Shown: positions 18,770 through 27,902, numbered from the stretch's first letter. The stretch: DNA of 64,000 nucleotides from an uncultured Bradyrhizobium sp. (GCF_936943645.1 NZ_CAKZJO010000051.1:62001-126000); one strand, 5' to 3'. Made by a program: numbers and translations. Notes: generated by a model not told the origin, from the sequence alone.

Positions 18770-19983
18770 GCAAGCCTTCGCGCTATGTCTAGACTGATGA
18801 TGTTGTCGATTTCAGCACACACCGCCGTCCAAGGGCGGCTGGGGGTGGGGTTTGGCACCCCAAACCGCCTGGCTCTTTCGAGGGCCTGGACGAAGCTCTC
18901 GACAGAATTGGGAGAATACGAATACAGTCCTCTCTGCTCGGCATCTTTGTCTAAGGAGAATGGACAGACTACTGGCTTGCCGAGAGACAGGAACATTCGG
19001 ATCTTATTGCTGCTCTCTAAGAGATATGACGGACTATCGCTCCTGTAGAAGGCAGCGCCTATGTCGGCCGAAGTCGCTTGCTGGACTATGTCTGCATAAG
19101 GCTGCTCCCCGTGGAGGATGATATTTGAAGATTTGGGTATCCCGGGGATCTGACCGAAAAAGTGAAACTTGTACTCGGTAATCTTGGGAATCACTGAAGA
19201 AACAAAATCGGAATCAAATGCCATCCCGCCTACCGTCATAACATTCAGTTCCCCGCGCGAGAAATTGTATGGGTTCCACGTTTCTCCGGTCTGACAATCC
19301 AGAATTTCGCGAGACACCCCGTGCGGCACGATCGAAATTCTACTGGGATCGATACCGCTCAATTCCGGTGAACCTAGCATCAGCCTGCTAGGCAGCAGAA
19401 TGCGATCTATTCGATCGCGAGTTGCCATAAAGGATGCAACTACGCTTGGATGAATACCGACCGCCGACAGTAGATCTGATGGACGATAGACGATGATCTT
19501 TTTATTCAAACATCCGAGCGCTTCACTGAGTAGAAGCACTCCATCGCAACTCTCTAGCAAAACGGCATCTACGTCCTCGATGATCGGGCAAACAGCATGC
19601 GCTAAGGAGCGCCGGTACGGCTCGGTTGCAAAGCCGAGTAAACCCCTCAAGACAGACTTTGATGTCGCCTTGGGATGAATCATTGGACAATGGATATAAG
19701 ACAGAAACCCGTCACCGTTTTCTCGGAGTAGGTTCAGTCCATGCGATTGGGCATCACGCCAGCGTTCCGTACCTTGAAGTCTATCGAGCGACGAAATTCC
19801 GACTGTGATAAATTTCACCTCCCATCCCGCATTTCGAAGGCCTTCAGCGATAAAATGAAAGCTGGTACGCTTACGGCTTGTTGCAATCTGAAAGCTTATC
19901 ACCGCGAGCTTACGCGTGCGCAAATGAGAGGTCCCGCGGGACTGAACACCGGATGTTTTCATTGAGAAAGGTCGCTCAATCAT
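18766..19983 (-). CDS. GumK-like glucuronosyltransferase (GT70 family)
   Basis: About 405 residues. Several blocks match the recalled xanthan enzyme GumK: RKRTSFHFIAEGL at the N-terminal acceptor half, VYRPSDLLSAVG, VPHGVSRE, VMTVGGMAFDSDFV, NIILHGEQPYADIV and YLLESSNKIRMFLSLGKPVVCP. GumK adds glucuronic acid from UDP-glucuronate to a lipid-linked mannose at the membrane. If this activity holds, the polymer would be acidic. The donor and acceptor here are inferred. Start ATG 19983 overlaps the upstream stop by four bases. Confidence 0.75.
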   Translation of the reverse strand: MIERPFSMKTSGVQSRGTSHLRTRKLAVISFQIATSRKRTSFHFIAEGLRNAGWEVKFITVGISSLDRLQGTERWRDAQSHGLNLLRENGDGFLSYIHCPMIHPKATSKSVLRGLLGFATEPYRRSLAHAVCPIIEDVDAVLLESCDGVLLLSEALGCLNKKIIVYRPSDLLSAVGIHPSVVASFMATRDRIDRILLPSRLMLGSPELSGIDPSRISIVPHGVSREILDCQTGETWNPYNFSRGELNVMTVGGMAFDSDFVSSVIPKITEYKFHFFGQIPGIPKSSNIILHGEQPYADIVQQATSADIGAAFYRSDSPSYLLESSNKIRMFLSLGKPVVCPFSLDKDAEQRGLYSYSPNSVESFVQALERARRFGVPNPTPSRPWTAVCAEIDNIISLDIARRLA

Positions 19984-20366
19984 TTCTGAATAATCGAGTA
20001 CCTAAAGAAGTTGACTCCTCGCATAGCTCCCAAGAACGTATCGACACGCTTGTAAGCCTGCAGCTCGACGTCTTTGCATTGATCTGAGTTGAAATAGCAG
20101 ACCTTGACCTTGATCAGCTTTGGGCAATTATTCTTGATGCTAACGATATGGTCGAGCATATCGGGATTAACCGTCTCCCGGCGGGCTGCAGCTTCAATGT
20201 CAAGACATGGCCGCCCGAAAGCATCTCTTATGACGCCCGCACGGGATTGTTCTGCCGGGCCCTGCATCGTGATACTCGATGTACCGGAGCTGGATTGCCC
20301 TTGCGCGGTTGGCACAACACCAAGCAAAGCTATCGTCATCACCCAAAAAGCGCAGCCGCGCGTCAT
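19980..20366 (-). CDS. Small secreted cysteine-containing protein in the polysaccharide operon
   Basis: About 128 residues. MTRGCAFWVMTIALLGVVPT is a signal peptide ending near AQGQ. The mature protein has paired cysteines in NNCPKLIKVKVCYFNSDQC plus one at RPCLDIEA, likely oxidised in the periplasm. I chose ATG 20366 because it forms an ATGA overlap with the upstream stop, as the next junction does. No family recognised. Its position between an unknown envelope gene and the GumK-like gene suggests a periplasmic helper for polymer assembly. Confidence 0.6.
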   Translation of the reverse strand: MTRGCAFWVMTIALLGVVPTAQGQSSSGTSSITMQGPAEQSRAGVIRDAFGRPCLDIEAAARRETVNPDMLDHIVSIKNNCPKLIKVKVCYFNSDQCKDVELQAYKRVDTFLGAMRGVNFFRYSIIQK

Positions 20367-21133
20367 CGCCATGGCCTCTCGTCAAATTCAATATCAGGAA
20401 CTTTTACATTGATGCCGTCGGCGGAAAGTCGCCTCGACAATCGCTCCTTGGATTCCATGTCAACCGTCTTGAGACCACTAAGTAGGCTTTCCCGCTGCGC
20501 CCAGCCGACGGTCTCAAGGTTGTTCACTGCAACTTCAATAAAATCGGAGTCTACCAGGGCAGCGAACTCAGCGATCACGCGTCCTTGCAGCCGACTGCTG
20601 AGCATGGGAAAGGACGCCAACGCCAGCCGGCTCCGTCGCGATGCGATCCAGCCTTCAAAGGGTCCCGCTGCATAGGAAAGTTCCAAAAACTGGATGTTGC
20701 TCTCCGCAAACCCACCGCGAAAGGTAGCCACCGAATAGAGCGTCTGCCAAAGAAAAGAGTCAGCTGGGCTTTGTGCCAGTGTCGATCTAACTCGCTGTTC
20801 GCCAACCTCGACTAAAAGGTCGGCCCCTACTGCGCCGTCATGCGCCATCGTCTCTTGGCTTTTGCGTACTGCAACAAGAGCTTTGGCGCGCGCAACGTCA
20901 GGATGCTGAACGAGTGGCACCGACAGCGCGTCCAACCACACCTGAATGTTCGTTAACACGCCCGGCTTGAAACGGTCTTCGACCACAATCCGATCAATGA
21001 CTTCGCGCACGGCCAACAATGACCGGAACGTCGGCAGCGTTGAATTCGACCAAAGTCCGCCGATGAGACCCAGGAGCAAGAGCAGAAAACGCACGCCGAG
21101 CGCGCTCAGCGGGCTTACCGCGCTACTCCACAT
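20363..21133 (-). CDS. Membrane-anchored protein of unknown function linked to the BY-kinase gene
   Basis: About 256 residues. One N-terminal helix (ALGVRFLLLLLGLIGGLW) is followed by a mainly helical extracytoplasmic or cytoplasmic domain. A central segment, AQSPADSFLWQTLYSVATF then a SYAAGP block and several Arg residues, weakly resembles SPIRPALWLTLGTL and MSYLTGS in the 32136-32798 product, suggesting a shared helical-repeat family. Its ATG overlaps the end of the BY-kinase gene by 11 bases, so the two are likely co-translated and may interact. Function unknown. Confidence 0.6.
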   Translation of the reverse strand: MWSSAVSPLSALGVRFLLLLLGLIGGLWSNSTLPTFRSLLAVREVIDRIVVEDRFKPGVLTNIQVWLDALSVPLVQHPDVARAKALVAVRKSQETMAHDGAVGADLLVEVGEQRVRSTLAQSPADSFLWQTLYSVATFRGGFAESNIQFLELSYAAGPFEGWIASRRSRLALASFPMLSSRLQGRVIAEFAALVDSDFIEVAVNNLETVGWAQRESLLSGLKTVDMESKERLSRRLSADGINVKVPDIEFDERPWR

Positions 21134-23375
21134 ACCCGTACCGAGCGTAGTATTTCTGGTAATAGTAGCGGCCGTGATAAGACTCGTACCGAGCTAGCAC
21201 CTTCGTGTCGGCCTTGTTCAGCACAACACCGAGCAATTTGTCAAAAATCTCGGGTGCGTTTCGCAAAATATGCTGAACCACGTCCGTCTTCGTACGCCCC
21301 CACTCTACGACGAACATATAGGAATCCACGAAAGAGGAGGTGACGCGCACGTCAACCACTGGCGCCATCGGCGGCATATCCAGGACTACATAGTCGAACT
21401 TCGCGCGCAGCTGGGAGACGAGCTCATGCATTGCCTTTGATGCAAGTATTTCGTTTGTATGCAGCAGCTTTGAAGTGGTGCCGGCGGGCAGAATCGCTAG
21501 GCCCGTGGTAGGATCAATCGACAGCACTTCTTCAAGGCGCGCTTTCTGCGCAATAACATCGACGAGGCCTACTTGCGCATCTGGAAGCAGAGCGCGAGAA
21601 AGCGAAGGATTGCGCAAGTCGGCATCGACCAAAATCACCTTGGCTCCAGAATGCGCCATAAGCTGCGCCAAATTCGTAGATACTGTACTCTTGCCTTCGT
21701 TCGGCAACGTTGAAGTGGTCGCAAGAACGCGGTTTTCGCGCACAATCGAGTTAAGATCGACCGCAACCTTCAGCGAGCGAATTGCCTCCGAAAAGCGTGA
21801 CAGCGGATTGTCCACGACATAGCGCAACAAGTCCGGCTGAGGGTTGGCCTTTCGAGTAAGCTTGCTACCCAACCCAACAGAGGAGCTCGATCCACCGAGC
21901 GCGGGCAGGAAGGCAATGCAATTTGCACCCAGCACCTGCTCCACTTGTGCGGTCGTGCGAAAAACATTGTCGCTGAACTCGCGCGCCATAGCCGCGCCAA
22001 AGCTGAGCAACAATCCGCCGAAAAGGCTCGCCGCCAAAATGACCAGCGACTTCGGGTAGCTCTTAACCAGCGGGGTCGTTGCTGCGCTGATCACGCGAGC
22101 CTCGGTGATCGGGAACGATTGCTGCTGCACGCTTTCCATGTAGCGCTGCAGGAAATTATCGTACATCGCCTGGTACGACTGCGCGTTGCTTTCGAGTTCT
22201 CGGAGCTGGATTTGAGCCTGGTTCGTCAGCTGGGATTCGGACACGGCGTTGTTCAGACTCGACTTGATGCTCTCCTCACGGGTGACCGCAATGTCGTAAT
22301 CGCTCTTGTAGGATTGCTGAATGCGCTTCAGTTCGTCCGTGATGTTCTTCTTGATCTCTGCCATTTGGCGGCGCAGGTTTACAGCGGCAAGGTGGTCCGC
22401 ACCGTATTTCAGAGCCCAGATCGATTCCTTGGACGCCATGTCGACATATTGCGCGCGCAACTTGACGATGGTCTCATTCTTCAGTGCGTCCGCGACGTTG
22501 GCATCCGGAATATCCTGCTTGAGGATGTCGTTCATCCTATCGAGCCGGGCCTTGGCCTCTGCTGTGGCCGCATGAGCCATCACCAGCTGACTATTGACCT
22601 CGGCGAGTTGCTGCTCGTTCATCAGCCGACCGCCGGTATCCACGATGTTGTTGGCGGTCTTGAAATCGACAACGGACTTTTGGGCAGCGGAGGCTTGGGT
22701 GCGAAGCTCCTTGATGCGGTCTTGAAGCCAGACGCTGGCGCGTCGGGTCGCCTGATACTTCGCCTCGAGTTGATCGACGATATAGGTATCAGCGATCGCA
22801 TTGGCGATGCGCGCCGCCTTAACCGGATCCTTGGAGGTGTAGCCGATCTCCATCACATAGGTCAGTCCGATACGCTTGATCGTCCGGTTCTTTTCGAATC
22901 GCTCCAGCGCCTTGCGTGTCTGCTCGAATTCTGACGGTGCATGTCCGTCGGAGAACAGATTCCCGACAAAATCGATCACGGCGCCAAGCAAGCCGCCACC
23001 ACTCCCGGAGAACTCCGGGTCCTCAATCAAATGGAGGTCACGGATCACGGCGAGGCTAATATTTTCGGATTTCAGGATTTCGACCTGCGTTTCCACGGTC
23101 GCGGAATCGACGGCAACGTCGCCAAGTAACGACTGCTGCTGGAATAGTTGCACCTTGCGGGTGTCGATTACCATCGAGGCGGTGGAGGTGAATTGAGGTG
23201 CAGTAGTGAAGAGATACAGCAGCGCCAGGATCATGCACGCCGAGACGATCGCGACGATGGTCGGGAATTGGCGGCGAGCGATCTCGACATAGGAGGCCAG
23301 CGTTTGCGACGGGGGGCCGTCGGCCTCGGCGAAATCACGGTTGATCTCCGAGGTCGGCTTGTTCACCTGCAACAT
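21123..23375 (-). CDS. Wzc/ExoP-like polysaccharide co-polymerase with BY-kinase domain
   Basis: 750 residues. N-terminal Wzz-like chain-length domain: a helix near residue 40 (IVAIVSACMILALLYLF), a long coiled-coil periplasmic part (about 80-430), and a second helix (SLVILAASLFGGLLLSFGAAM). The cytoplasmic tyrosine-kinase domain follows with Walker A STLPNEGKSTVS, Walker A' VILVDADLR and Walker B YVVLDMPP. The C-terminus is a tyrosine cluster (about eight Tyr in the last 20 residues) for autophosphorylation. Controls polymer length and export with the Wza-like protein at 26700. First gene of the long minus-strand operon ending at 12110. Confidence 0.92.
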   Translation of the reverse strand: MLQVNKPTSEINRDFAEADGPPSQTLASYVEIARRQFPTIVAIVSACMILALLYLFTTAPQFTSTASMVIDTRKVQLFQQQSLLGDVAVDSATVETQVEILKSENISLAVIRDLHLIEDPEFSGSGGGLLGAVIDFVGNLFSDGHAPSEFEQTRKALERFEKNRTIKRIGLTYVMEIGYTSKDPVKAARIANAIADTYIVDQLEAKYQATRRASVWLQDRIKELRTQASAAQKSVVDFKTANNIVDTGGRLMNEQQLAEVNSQLVMAHAATAEAKARLDRMNDILKQDIPDANVADALKNETIVKLRAQYVDMASKESIWALKYGADHLAAVNLRRQMAEIKKNITDELKRIQQSYKSDYDIAVTREESIKSSLNNAVSESQLTNQAQIQLRELESNAQSYQAMYDNFLQRYMESVQQQSFPITEARVISAATTPLVKSYPKSLVILAASLFGGLLLSFGAAMAREFSDNVFRTTAQVEQVLGANCIAFLPALGGSSSSVGLGSKLTRKANPQPDLLRYVVDNPLSRFSEAIRSLKVAVDLNSIVRENRVLATTSTLPNEGKSTVSTNLAQLMAHSGAKVILVDADLRNPSLSRALLPDAQVGLVDVIAQKARLEEVLSIDPTTGLAILPAGTTSKLLHTNEILASKAMHELVSQLRAKFDYVVLDMPPMAPVVDVRVTSSFVDSYMFVVEWGRTKTDVVQHILRNAPEIFDKLLGVVLNKADTKVLARYESYHGRYYYQKYYARYGYVE

Positions 23376-23580
23376 CTAGAAATTCCTGAAAATGGATCGA
23401 TCTGTCGTCTTGGGATCAATGCTGGGCCAGAAGCCTGCCGGCTCTCCGGAGCAAACCGCATGCCTGGGTAACGCGCTGCGCACTACACTAGCACAAACCT
23501 GCCTGCAATTGAACGCGTTCGATGCAGTGCAACGCGCGCTTTGCGCGACATTTTGCAGGAAGCTTAACGGCGCAACGCAA

Positions 23581-23602
23581 AGCGGCGCCTGCTGGCGCCG
23601 CT
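23581..23602. terminator. GC-rich hairpin downstream of the Gly-rich secreted protein
   Basis: Stem AGCGGCGCC / GGCGCCGCT with a four-base loop, about 40 bases past the stop at 23645. On the minus strand it is followed only by TTTGCG, so termination would be weak. The rest of 23376-23644 should carry the promoter for the BY-kinase operon but I see no clear consensus. Confidence 0.4.
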
Positions 23603-23644
23603 GCCGTGAGAGATGTCATGAGCCGGCCGCGAGGCCGGTTCCGA

Positions 23645-24259
23645 TCAGCGCGGGCTGACGCTGTTGGTGGTGCCGCCAACGCCGCCGCTGCCGCCGTTGG
23701 GCGCGTTGTTACCGGTCGTGTTGTTGCCGAACACGACTGTGCCACCGCCGCCGCCGCCGGTGGGGAAGCCGTTGCCGGTCGGTCCGCCTGCGCCGGTGCC
23801 ACCGCCGCCCGCGCCGCCGCCGGTCGCGGCGATCTGGACGTCGCCGGTCGCGGCCTGGTAGGCGGCGATCACGTCGGCGTTGCCGGTGCCGGCGATCGCG
23901 GCCTGGATCTCATTGGCATAGGCCTGGTCGGACGAAGCGGCCATGCGGGCGACCTGGGCGAGGCCGGCGACGATGCCGCGCATCTGGTCCTTGGTGGTCG
24001 CGGGATCCTTCAGGAGCGCGATCAGGCCGGGAAGCGTGGTCGGATCGGAGGCGCCGAGGTCGCGCACGCGCGAGATCAGCTGCGGGCCGCCGGTCGGATA
24101 TTGCTGCAACAGGCTGCTGGGCGCGGCCTTGAAGTCGGAAATGACGGTGGCCGGCAGCTGGCGCTGCGGCGGGTAAACGGCGGCGCTGGCGGCCGTGCTG
24201 ATGGTCGCGGCGAGGGCCGCGGCGGCAGCCATGCGAAGCGCAATCTTGATAACGCTCAT
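23645..24259 (-). CDS. Secreted glycine-rich protein of the polysaccharide region
   Basis: About 204 residues. A signal peptide (MSVIKIALRMAAAAALAATI...ASA) is followed by a folded, mostly helical part (about 30-140) and a low-complexity Gly/Thr/Asn tail (GGGAGGGGTGAGGPTGNGF and similar). GGAGG lies six to seven bases before ATG 24259, which settles the start. Such tails are flexible and may bind matrix or cell wall. Function unknown; it lies between the ligase-like gene and the BY-kinase gene, on the same strand. Confidence 0.65.
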   Translation of the reverse strand: MSVIKIALRMAAAAALAATISTAASAAVYPPQRQLPATVISDFKAAPSSLLQQYPTGGPQLISRVRDLGASDPTTLPGLIALLKDPATTKDQMRGIVAGLAQVARMAASSDQAYANEIQAAIAGTGNADVIAAYQAATGDVQIAATGGGAGGGGTGAGGPTGNGFPTGGGGGGTVVFGNNTTGNNAPNGGSGGVGGTTNSVSPR

Positions 24260-24401
24260 AAACAAACCTCCAAAAATCAGCTGCCCCGATGTGCTTCCTC
24301 GGCCCGGGCAAATGGCTGTGCTCGTTGCAGGAATTTATCCGAAGAGAAAAGGGCTGTCCACTTATTCTAAAGACTTCGTAAACGGCGCAACTGCTTCAAA
24401 T

Positions 24402-25904
24402 CTAGACACTTTTGTGAAGCTGGGGCACCCGGCTCGGGGCCTCGGCTGCGGTTGTCCGGCGCCCCTCGCCTCGCCGGCTGGTGGCGCCCGCCTCCGTAGC
24501 GGGGCGGCTTTCCTGCGTGCGGAAGGACTGCGACAGGCCCGCGCCGAAAAGCGCAAAGAATGGAATGCTGTAGCCGGGCACCTGCAGCGTGAAGTCGAGG
24601 CACGAATGCAAGAGCGACAGCGTCGCGGTCGCCGCGGCCGCCAGCGGGATGATGGCGTCGCGCCGCCGGGTGAACACGCCCCGCGCCAGCACCAGCAGCA
24701 TGATCGCCCAGCCCAGCGCCACCAGCAGCGCCATGGGGATGCCCACCTCGGAGGCAAGCTCCAGCGGCGTCGAATGCGCGGCATCCCAGACGCCGCGAAT
24801 CGAGATGTTGGGGCTGCGGTACGGCGGAAAGGCCCATTGGAAGGTGCCCATGCCGGTGCCGAACCAGGGATTGTCGCCGATGATCCGAAGCGTCGATTTC
24901 CAGGCCTCAACGCGGCCCTCGTCGACCAGGCCCTGGCTGTCGAAGCGGCTCGAGACGCGGCCGCCCAGGAGCTGCAAGAGGCCGAGCGCGACCGCGATGC
25001 CGGAGCCGAGCGAGATCCAGATGCCGGTGCGTGGCGGCAGGTCTTTCCGCAGGAACAGGGTGAACGAGACGATCATCGCGAGCAGCGACAGGCCGACGCC
25101 GGCGCGCGACGTCGTCATGAACATCGCCATCAAGCAGATCAAGAGGCAGCCGAGCTGCGGCAGGATCTCTCGCGGCGGGATCGTGCGCAGATCCAGCGAC
25201 AAGCGCCGCCATTCGATGTGCCGCTCGGGCAAGCGGCGGCGGACGTCTTCCAGGATCAGCAGCATCCAGATCACCGCAGCCGAGCCGAAATAGGCCGCCG
25301 CCGTGTTGCGGTTGATGAAGGTGCCGGTGACACTGCCGAGATAGGCCGTCTTGTCCCGCCACAAGATCATGGTGGGCTCGATCAGGAACGAGAGCACGCC
25401 GTAGAGCGCGTAGGCCGCCCCCGAGATCGCGATCACCCACAGCATGCGGCGCGCGCGCTCGCGGTTCGCACCGACGGTGATGCCGAGCACGATGGCGAGG
25501 ATGTTGGCGAGCGGCGCACCAAGCGCGAAGAACGCCTCGTTCTTCACGATGGACGCAGAGGGCGCGATCGGCACCCCGAGCAGGTCCGAGGCCTGCTTCC
25601 AGATCGGCTGGAACGGCGCGAGGAAGGGATGGTCGGAAAGCTGCTCGTGCAGCACGAAGCCATAAGCGGCAACGATGACGCCGATGCCGGCGAGCAGCCA
25701 TAGATGCGGCGCTCGCAAATCGCGCGTCGGTGCGAAGATCACCGCGATCCCGAGGCACAGGCACCAGAAGGCGATCGACAGATCATTGGTCGAGCCGAAC
25801 GGGAACGGCGCACCGGCCACCACGAAGAGCAGGATGAAGACAGCCGGCAGACTCCACGACCAGCGAAAATTGGACCAGCTTATGGTGGGAGGCCAAAGGC
25901 GCAT
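24402..25904 (-). CDS. O-antigen ligase/Wzy_C family membrane protein
   Basis: About 500 residues with ten or more transmembrane segments and a large loop (about 330-390) containing GRVEAWKSTLRIIGDNPWFG and TGMGTFQWAFPPYR, the hallmark region of the WaaL/Wzy_C family. AHSTPLELASEVGIPMALLV follows as the second conserved motif. It may polymerise repeat units or attach polysaccharide to an acceptor. It co-exists with the AT-rich Wzy-like gene at 12110, so the division of work is open. The C-terminal 40 residues are polar and probably disordered. Confidence 0.8.
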   Translation of the reverse strand: MRLWPPTISWSNFRWSWSLPAVFILLFVVAGAPFPFGSTNDLSIAFWCLCLGIAVIFAPTRDLRAPHLWLLAGIGVIVAAYGFVLHEQLSDHPFLAPFQPIWKQASDLLGVPIAPSASIVKNEAFFALGAPLANILAIVLGITVGANRERARRMLWVIAISGAAYALYGVLSFLIEPTMILWRDKTAYLGSVTGTFINRNTAAAYFGSAAVIWMLLILEDVRRRLPERHIEWRRLSLDLRTIPPREILPQLGCLLICLMAMFMTTSRAGVGLSLLAMIVSFTLFLRKDLPPRTGIWISLGSGIAVALGLLQLLGGRVSSRFDSQGLVDEGRVEAWKSTLRIIGDNPWFGTGMGTFQWAFPPYRSPNISIRGVWDAAHSTPLELASEVGIPMALLVALGWAIMLLVLARGVFTRRRDAIIPLAAAATATLSLLHSCLDFTLQVPGYSIPFFALFGAGLSQSFRTQESRPATEAGATSRRGEGRRTTAAEAPSRVPQLHKSV

Positions 25905-25945
25905 CGTCGTGTCTTGCGAGCTTTTCTTGCGAGCTTTGCTCTGGC

Positions 25946-26527
25946 TTAGAGGAAGCAGTCGATCGGATAGATCTTCAGGTCGACATTGAGGCGGCTGTTC
26001 CGGGTCTGGGCCCGGAATGCGTAGAATAGCCCAAAGCTATCACTCCCCTGATCGAGTTTTATTCCAGGGGTTAATTCGTCGGGCGGCACCAGCACGCCGA
26101 TGTGGCGGTTGATGGCCGAAATCTCGATCCGCCCGTCCCCCTCGCCAAAATGCCCGCCCAGCTGCGTCACCGTGACCTTCGGCAGGCCGCGGCGCTGATG
26201 GCAGACCTCCTCCTCCCAGAGCTTGGTCTGCTGAACCAGTGGCTTGCCCGCGCCGTCGGGAACGACGATGTCAGGGAAGGACGGACGCAGCATTCCAAAG
26301 AACTTGCTCTCTTTGGAGTTCGCCGACAGCCGGACCGTGAAGGACAGCTCGCCCTTGCCCCCCTTCAGGCGCGACAGGATCGGGGCATCGGGCTCGGCCG
26401 AGACCATTACGTCGATGCGGTGGCGAACGCCCAGCTCCGCGGCCGCGCCGAGAGCCGTCCCGGCCGGTGCAAGCCCGAGGGCGAGCAAGACGAGCGCCGG
26501 GATTCGCCCAACTGTTCGAAAGCGCAT
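25946..26527 (-). CDS. Secreted protein of unknown function near the export gene
   Basis: About 193 residues. Signal peptide MRFRTVGRIPALVLLALGLA ends near ALG-AAAE. The mature domain is beta-rich in appearance (HRIDVMVSAEPDAPILSRL, GRIEISAINRHIGVLVPPDE) with two Cys (EVCHQRR and a Cys near the C-terminus). AGGGGC five bases before ATG 26527 fixes the start. It follows the ligase-like gene closely on the same strand. I recognise no family; a role in polymer secretion is only suggested by context. Confidence 0.6.
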   Translation of the reverse strand: MRFRTVGRIPALVLLALGLAPAGTALGAAAELGVRHRIDVMVSAEPDAPILSRLKGGKGELSFTVRLSANSKESKFFGMLRPSFPDIVVPDGAGKPLVQQTKLWEEEVCHQRRGLPKVTVTQLGGHFGEGDGRIEISAINRHIGVLVPPDELTPGIKLDQGSDSFGLFYAFRAQTRNSRLNVDLKIYPIDCFL

Positions 26528-26638
26528 GTAGCCCCTTGCAACACAGCGGGGGTGATGGATGGCCAGCGCCTTGCCGAGTGGCGCCGCGATCCCGGCAGGG
26601 CCCCGCAAGCCCGATAATACCGATCGGATCGCTAAACG

Positions 26639-26668
26639 AAAATGGCACCGGGACAAAGCCCCGGTGCC
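26639..26668 (-). terminator. Rho-independent terminator after the Wza-like gene
   Basis: Read on the minus strand: GGCACCGGGG, short loop, CCCGGTGCC, then ATTTTCG. It lies 32 bases past the stop at 26700 and separates the Wza-like gene from the next minus-strand gene. Confidence 0.75.
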
Positions 26669-26699
26669 ATCGACTGTGTTCGATCAGGTTGGCCCCGTC

Positions 26700-27902
26700 T
26701 TACGGCGCCAGCTTGATGTTGTTGCGGAAGATCAGCGCATCGTTGCTGAGGTTCACGGCATCGCTGCCGGTCGCCATGATCACCCGCATGTAGTTCAGGA
26801 ACTTGGCAACTTCGACGTTGCGCGAGTTCGAGACGTAGATGATGTCGCCGTTCTTCATCATGACCTTGGTGGCCAGGAAGAAGCCGCCCGGATCGCGGAA
26901 GTTGACGTTGAAGATGACCGGGATCGTCTCCGAGGTGTACTTGCTCACGTCGATGCCGAGCTGGGCCGCAACGTCGCGCGGCTCGCGGCGATAGAGATAA
27001 ACGGCAGCGGGATCGGCCTGACCATCGAGCAGGCCACCGGCCTTGCCGACGGCTTCGCCGAGGTTGATGCGCCAGGCATCGAAGTTGAACTCGCCGCTCT
27101 GGCCGCTGGCGCCGAACGCCATGAACTTCTGCTGCTCGCGATAGACGTAGATGCTGTCGTCGGGACGCACATAGACGTTGTTCTCGGGCGCCATCACGAG
27201 ATTTTCGAACGGCACGGTGGCCCGCCGTCCGCCACGCTCCAGCATGACCCAGGTCTCGAAGCCCTGGCCCTTGATGCCGCCGGCGCGGGTGATCGCATCG
27301 AGCACCTTGTCCTTGGCGCCCGCCGCGCTCGCCGGGTAACGCGCCGGCGAATTGACTTCGCCGAGCACGCTGATGAGCTGGGTGCGCTGCGATGACATCG
27401 CCACGACCGCCTGCGGCTCGATGGCACGGTTACCGATCTTCTCGATGATCGAGCGCTGGATCTCCACCGCCGTGCGGCCCGCAGCCTTGATCTGGCCGGC
27501 ATAGGGCACCGTGATGAAGCCGTCGTTGTCGACCGACTGATCCGGGATCGTCACATAGTTACCGGGACGGACGCCGGCTTCCGCCGGGATGAACAGGCCG
27601 CCTGCCGCGGCTTCGAAGATGGTAACGCTGACGACGTCGCCGATGCCGAAAACGATGCTGGCGGGCGGACGGCGATCGGTGAACACGCCGGCGAGCCCCT
27701 TGGGCTCATGCGTGTGCAGGATCTTCACAGTGGCCGGATTGAGCGGCACCAGCTCATAGGCCGGCGCGCTTTCCGTCTGAATCTTGTTGTTAACGTCATC
27801 GGTCAGCGGACCGGAGCCGGGATTGGTCGAGCAGGCTCCGAGCGCCAAAGCGGCGGCCAGAAATGCCGGCGTGAATACATAAGTTTTGGCAAAGGAATGC
27901 AT
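26700..27902 (-). CDS. Wza-like outer-membrane polysaccharide export lipoprotein
   Basis: About 400 residues. Signal peptide ends in the lipobox ALGACSTNPG, so the Cys is lipidated. The polysaccharide-export domain is seen at FGIGDVVSVTIFE and GNYVTIPDQSVDNDGFITVPYAGQI (the conserved VDxxGxIxxPxxG motif), followed by two SLBB-like domains (LISVLGEVNSPARYP and later KVMMKNGDIIYVSNS). It would form the outer-membrane channel working with the Wzc-like kinase. ATG 27902 chosen over a GTG-type upstream codon since the signal peptide starts here. Ends at its own terminator. Confidence 0.9.
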   Translation of the reverse strand: MHSFAKTYVFTPAFLAAALALGACSTNPGSGPLTDDVNNKIQTESAPAYELVPLNPATVKILHTHEPKGLAGVFTDRRPPASIVFGIGDVVSVTIFEAAAGGLFIPAEAGVRPGNYVTIPDQSVDNDGFITVPYAGQIKAAGRTAVEIQRSIIEKIGNRAIEPQAVVAMSSQRTQLISVLGEVNSPARYPASAAGAKDKVLDAITRAGGIKGQGFETWVMLERGGRRATVPFENLVMAPENNVYVRPDDSIYVYREQQKFMAFGASGQSGEFNFDAWRINLGEAVGKAGGLLDGQADPAAVYLYRREPRDVAAQLGIDVSKYTSETIPVIFNVNFRDPGGFFLATKVMMKNGDIIYVSNSRNVEVAKFLNYMRVIMATGSDAVNLSNDALIFRNNIKLAP

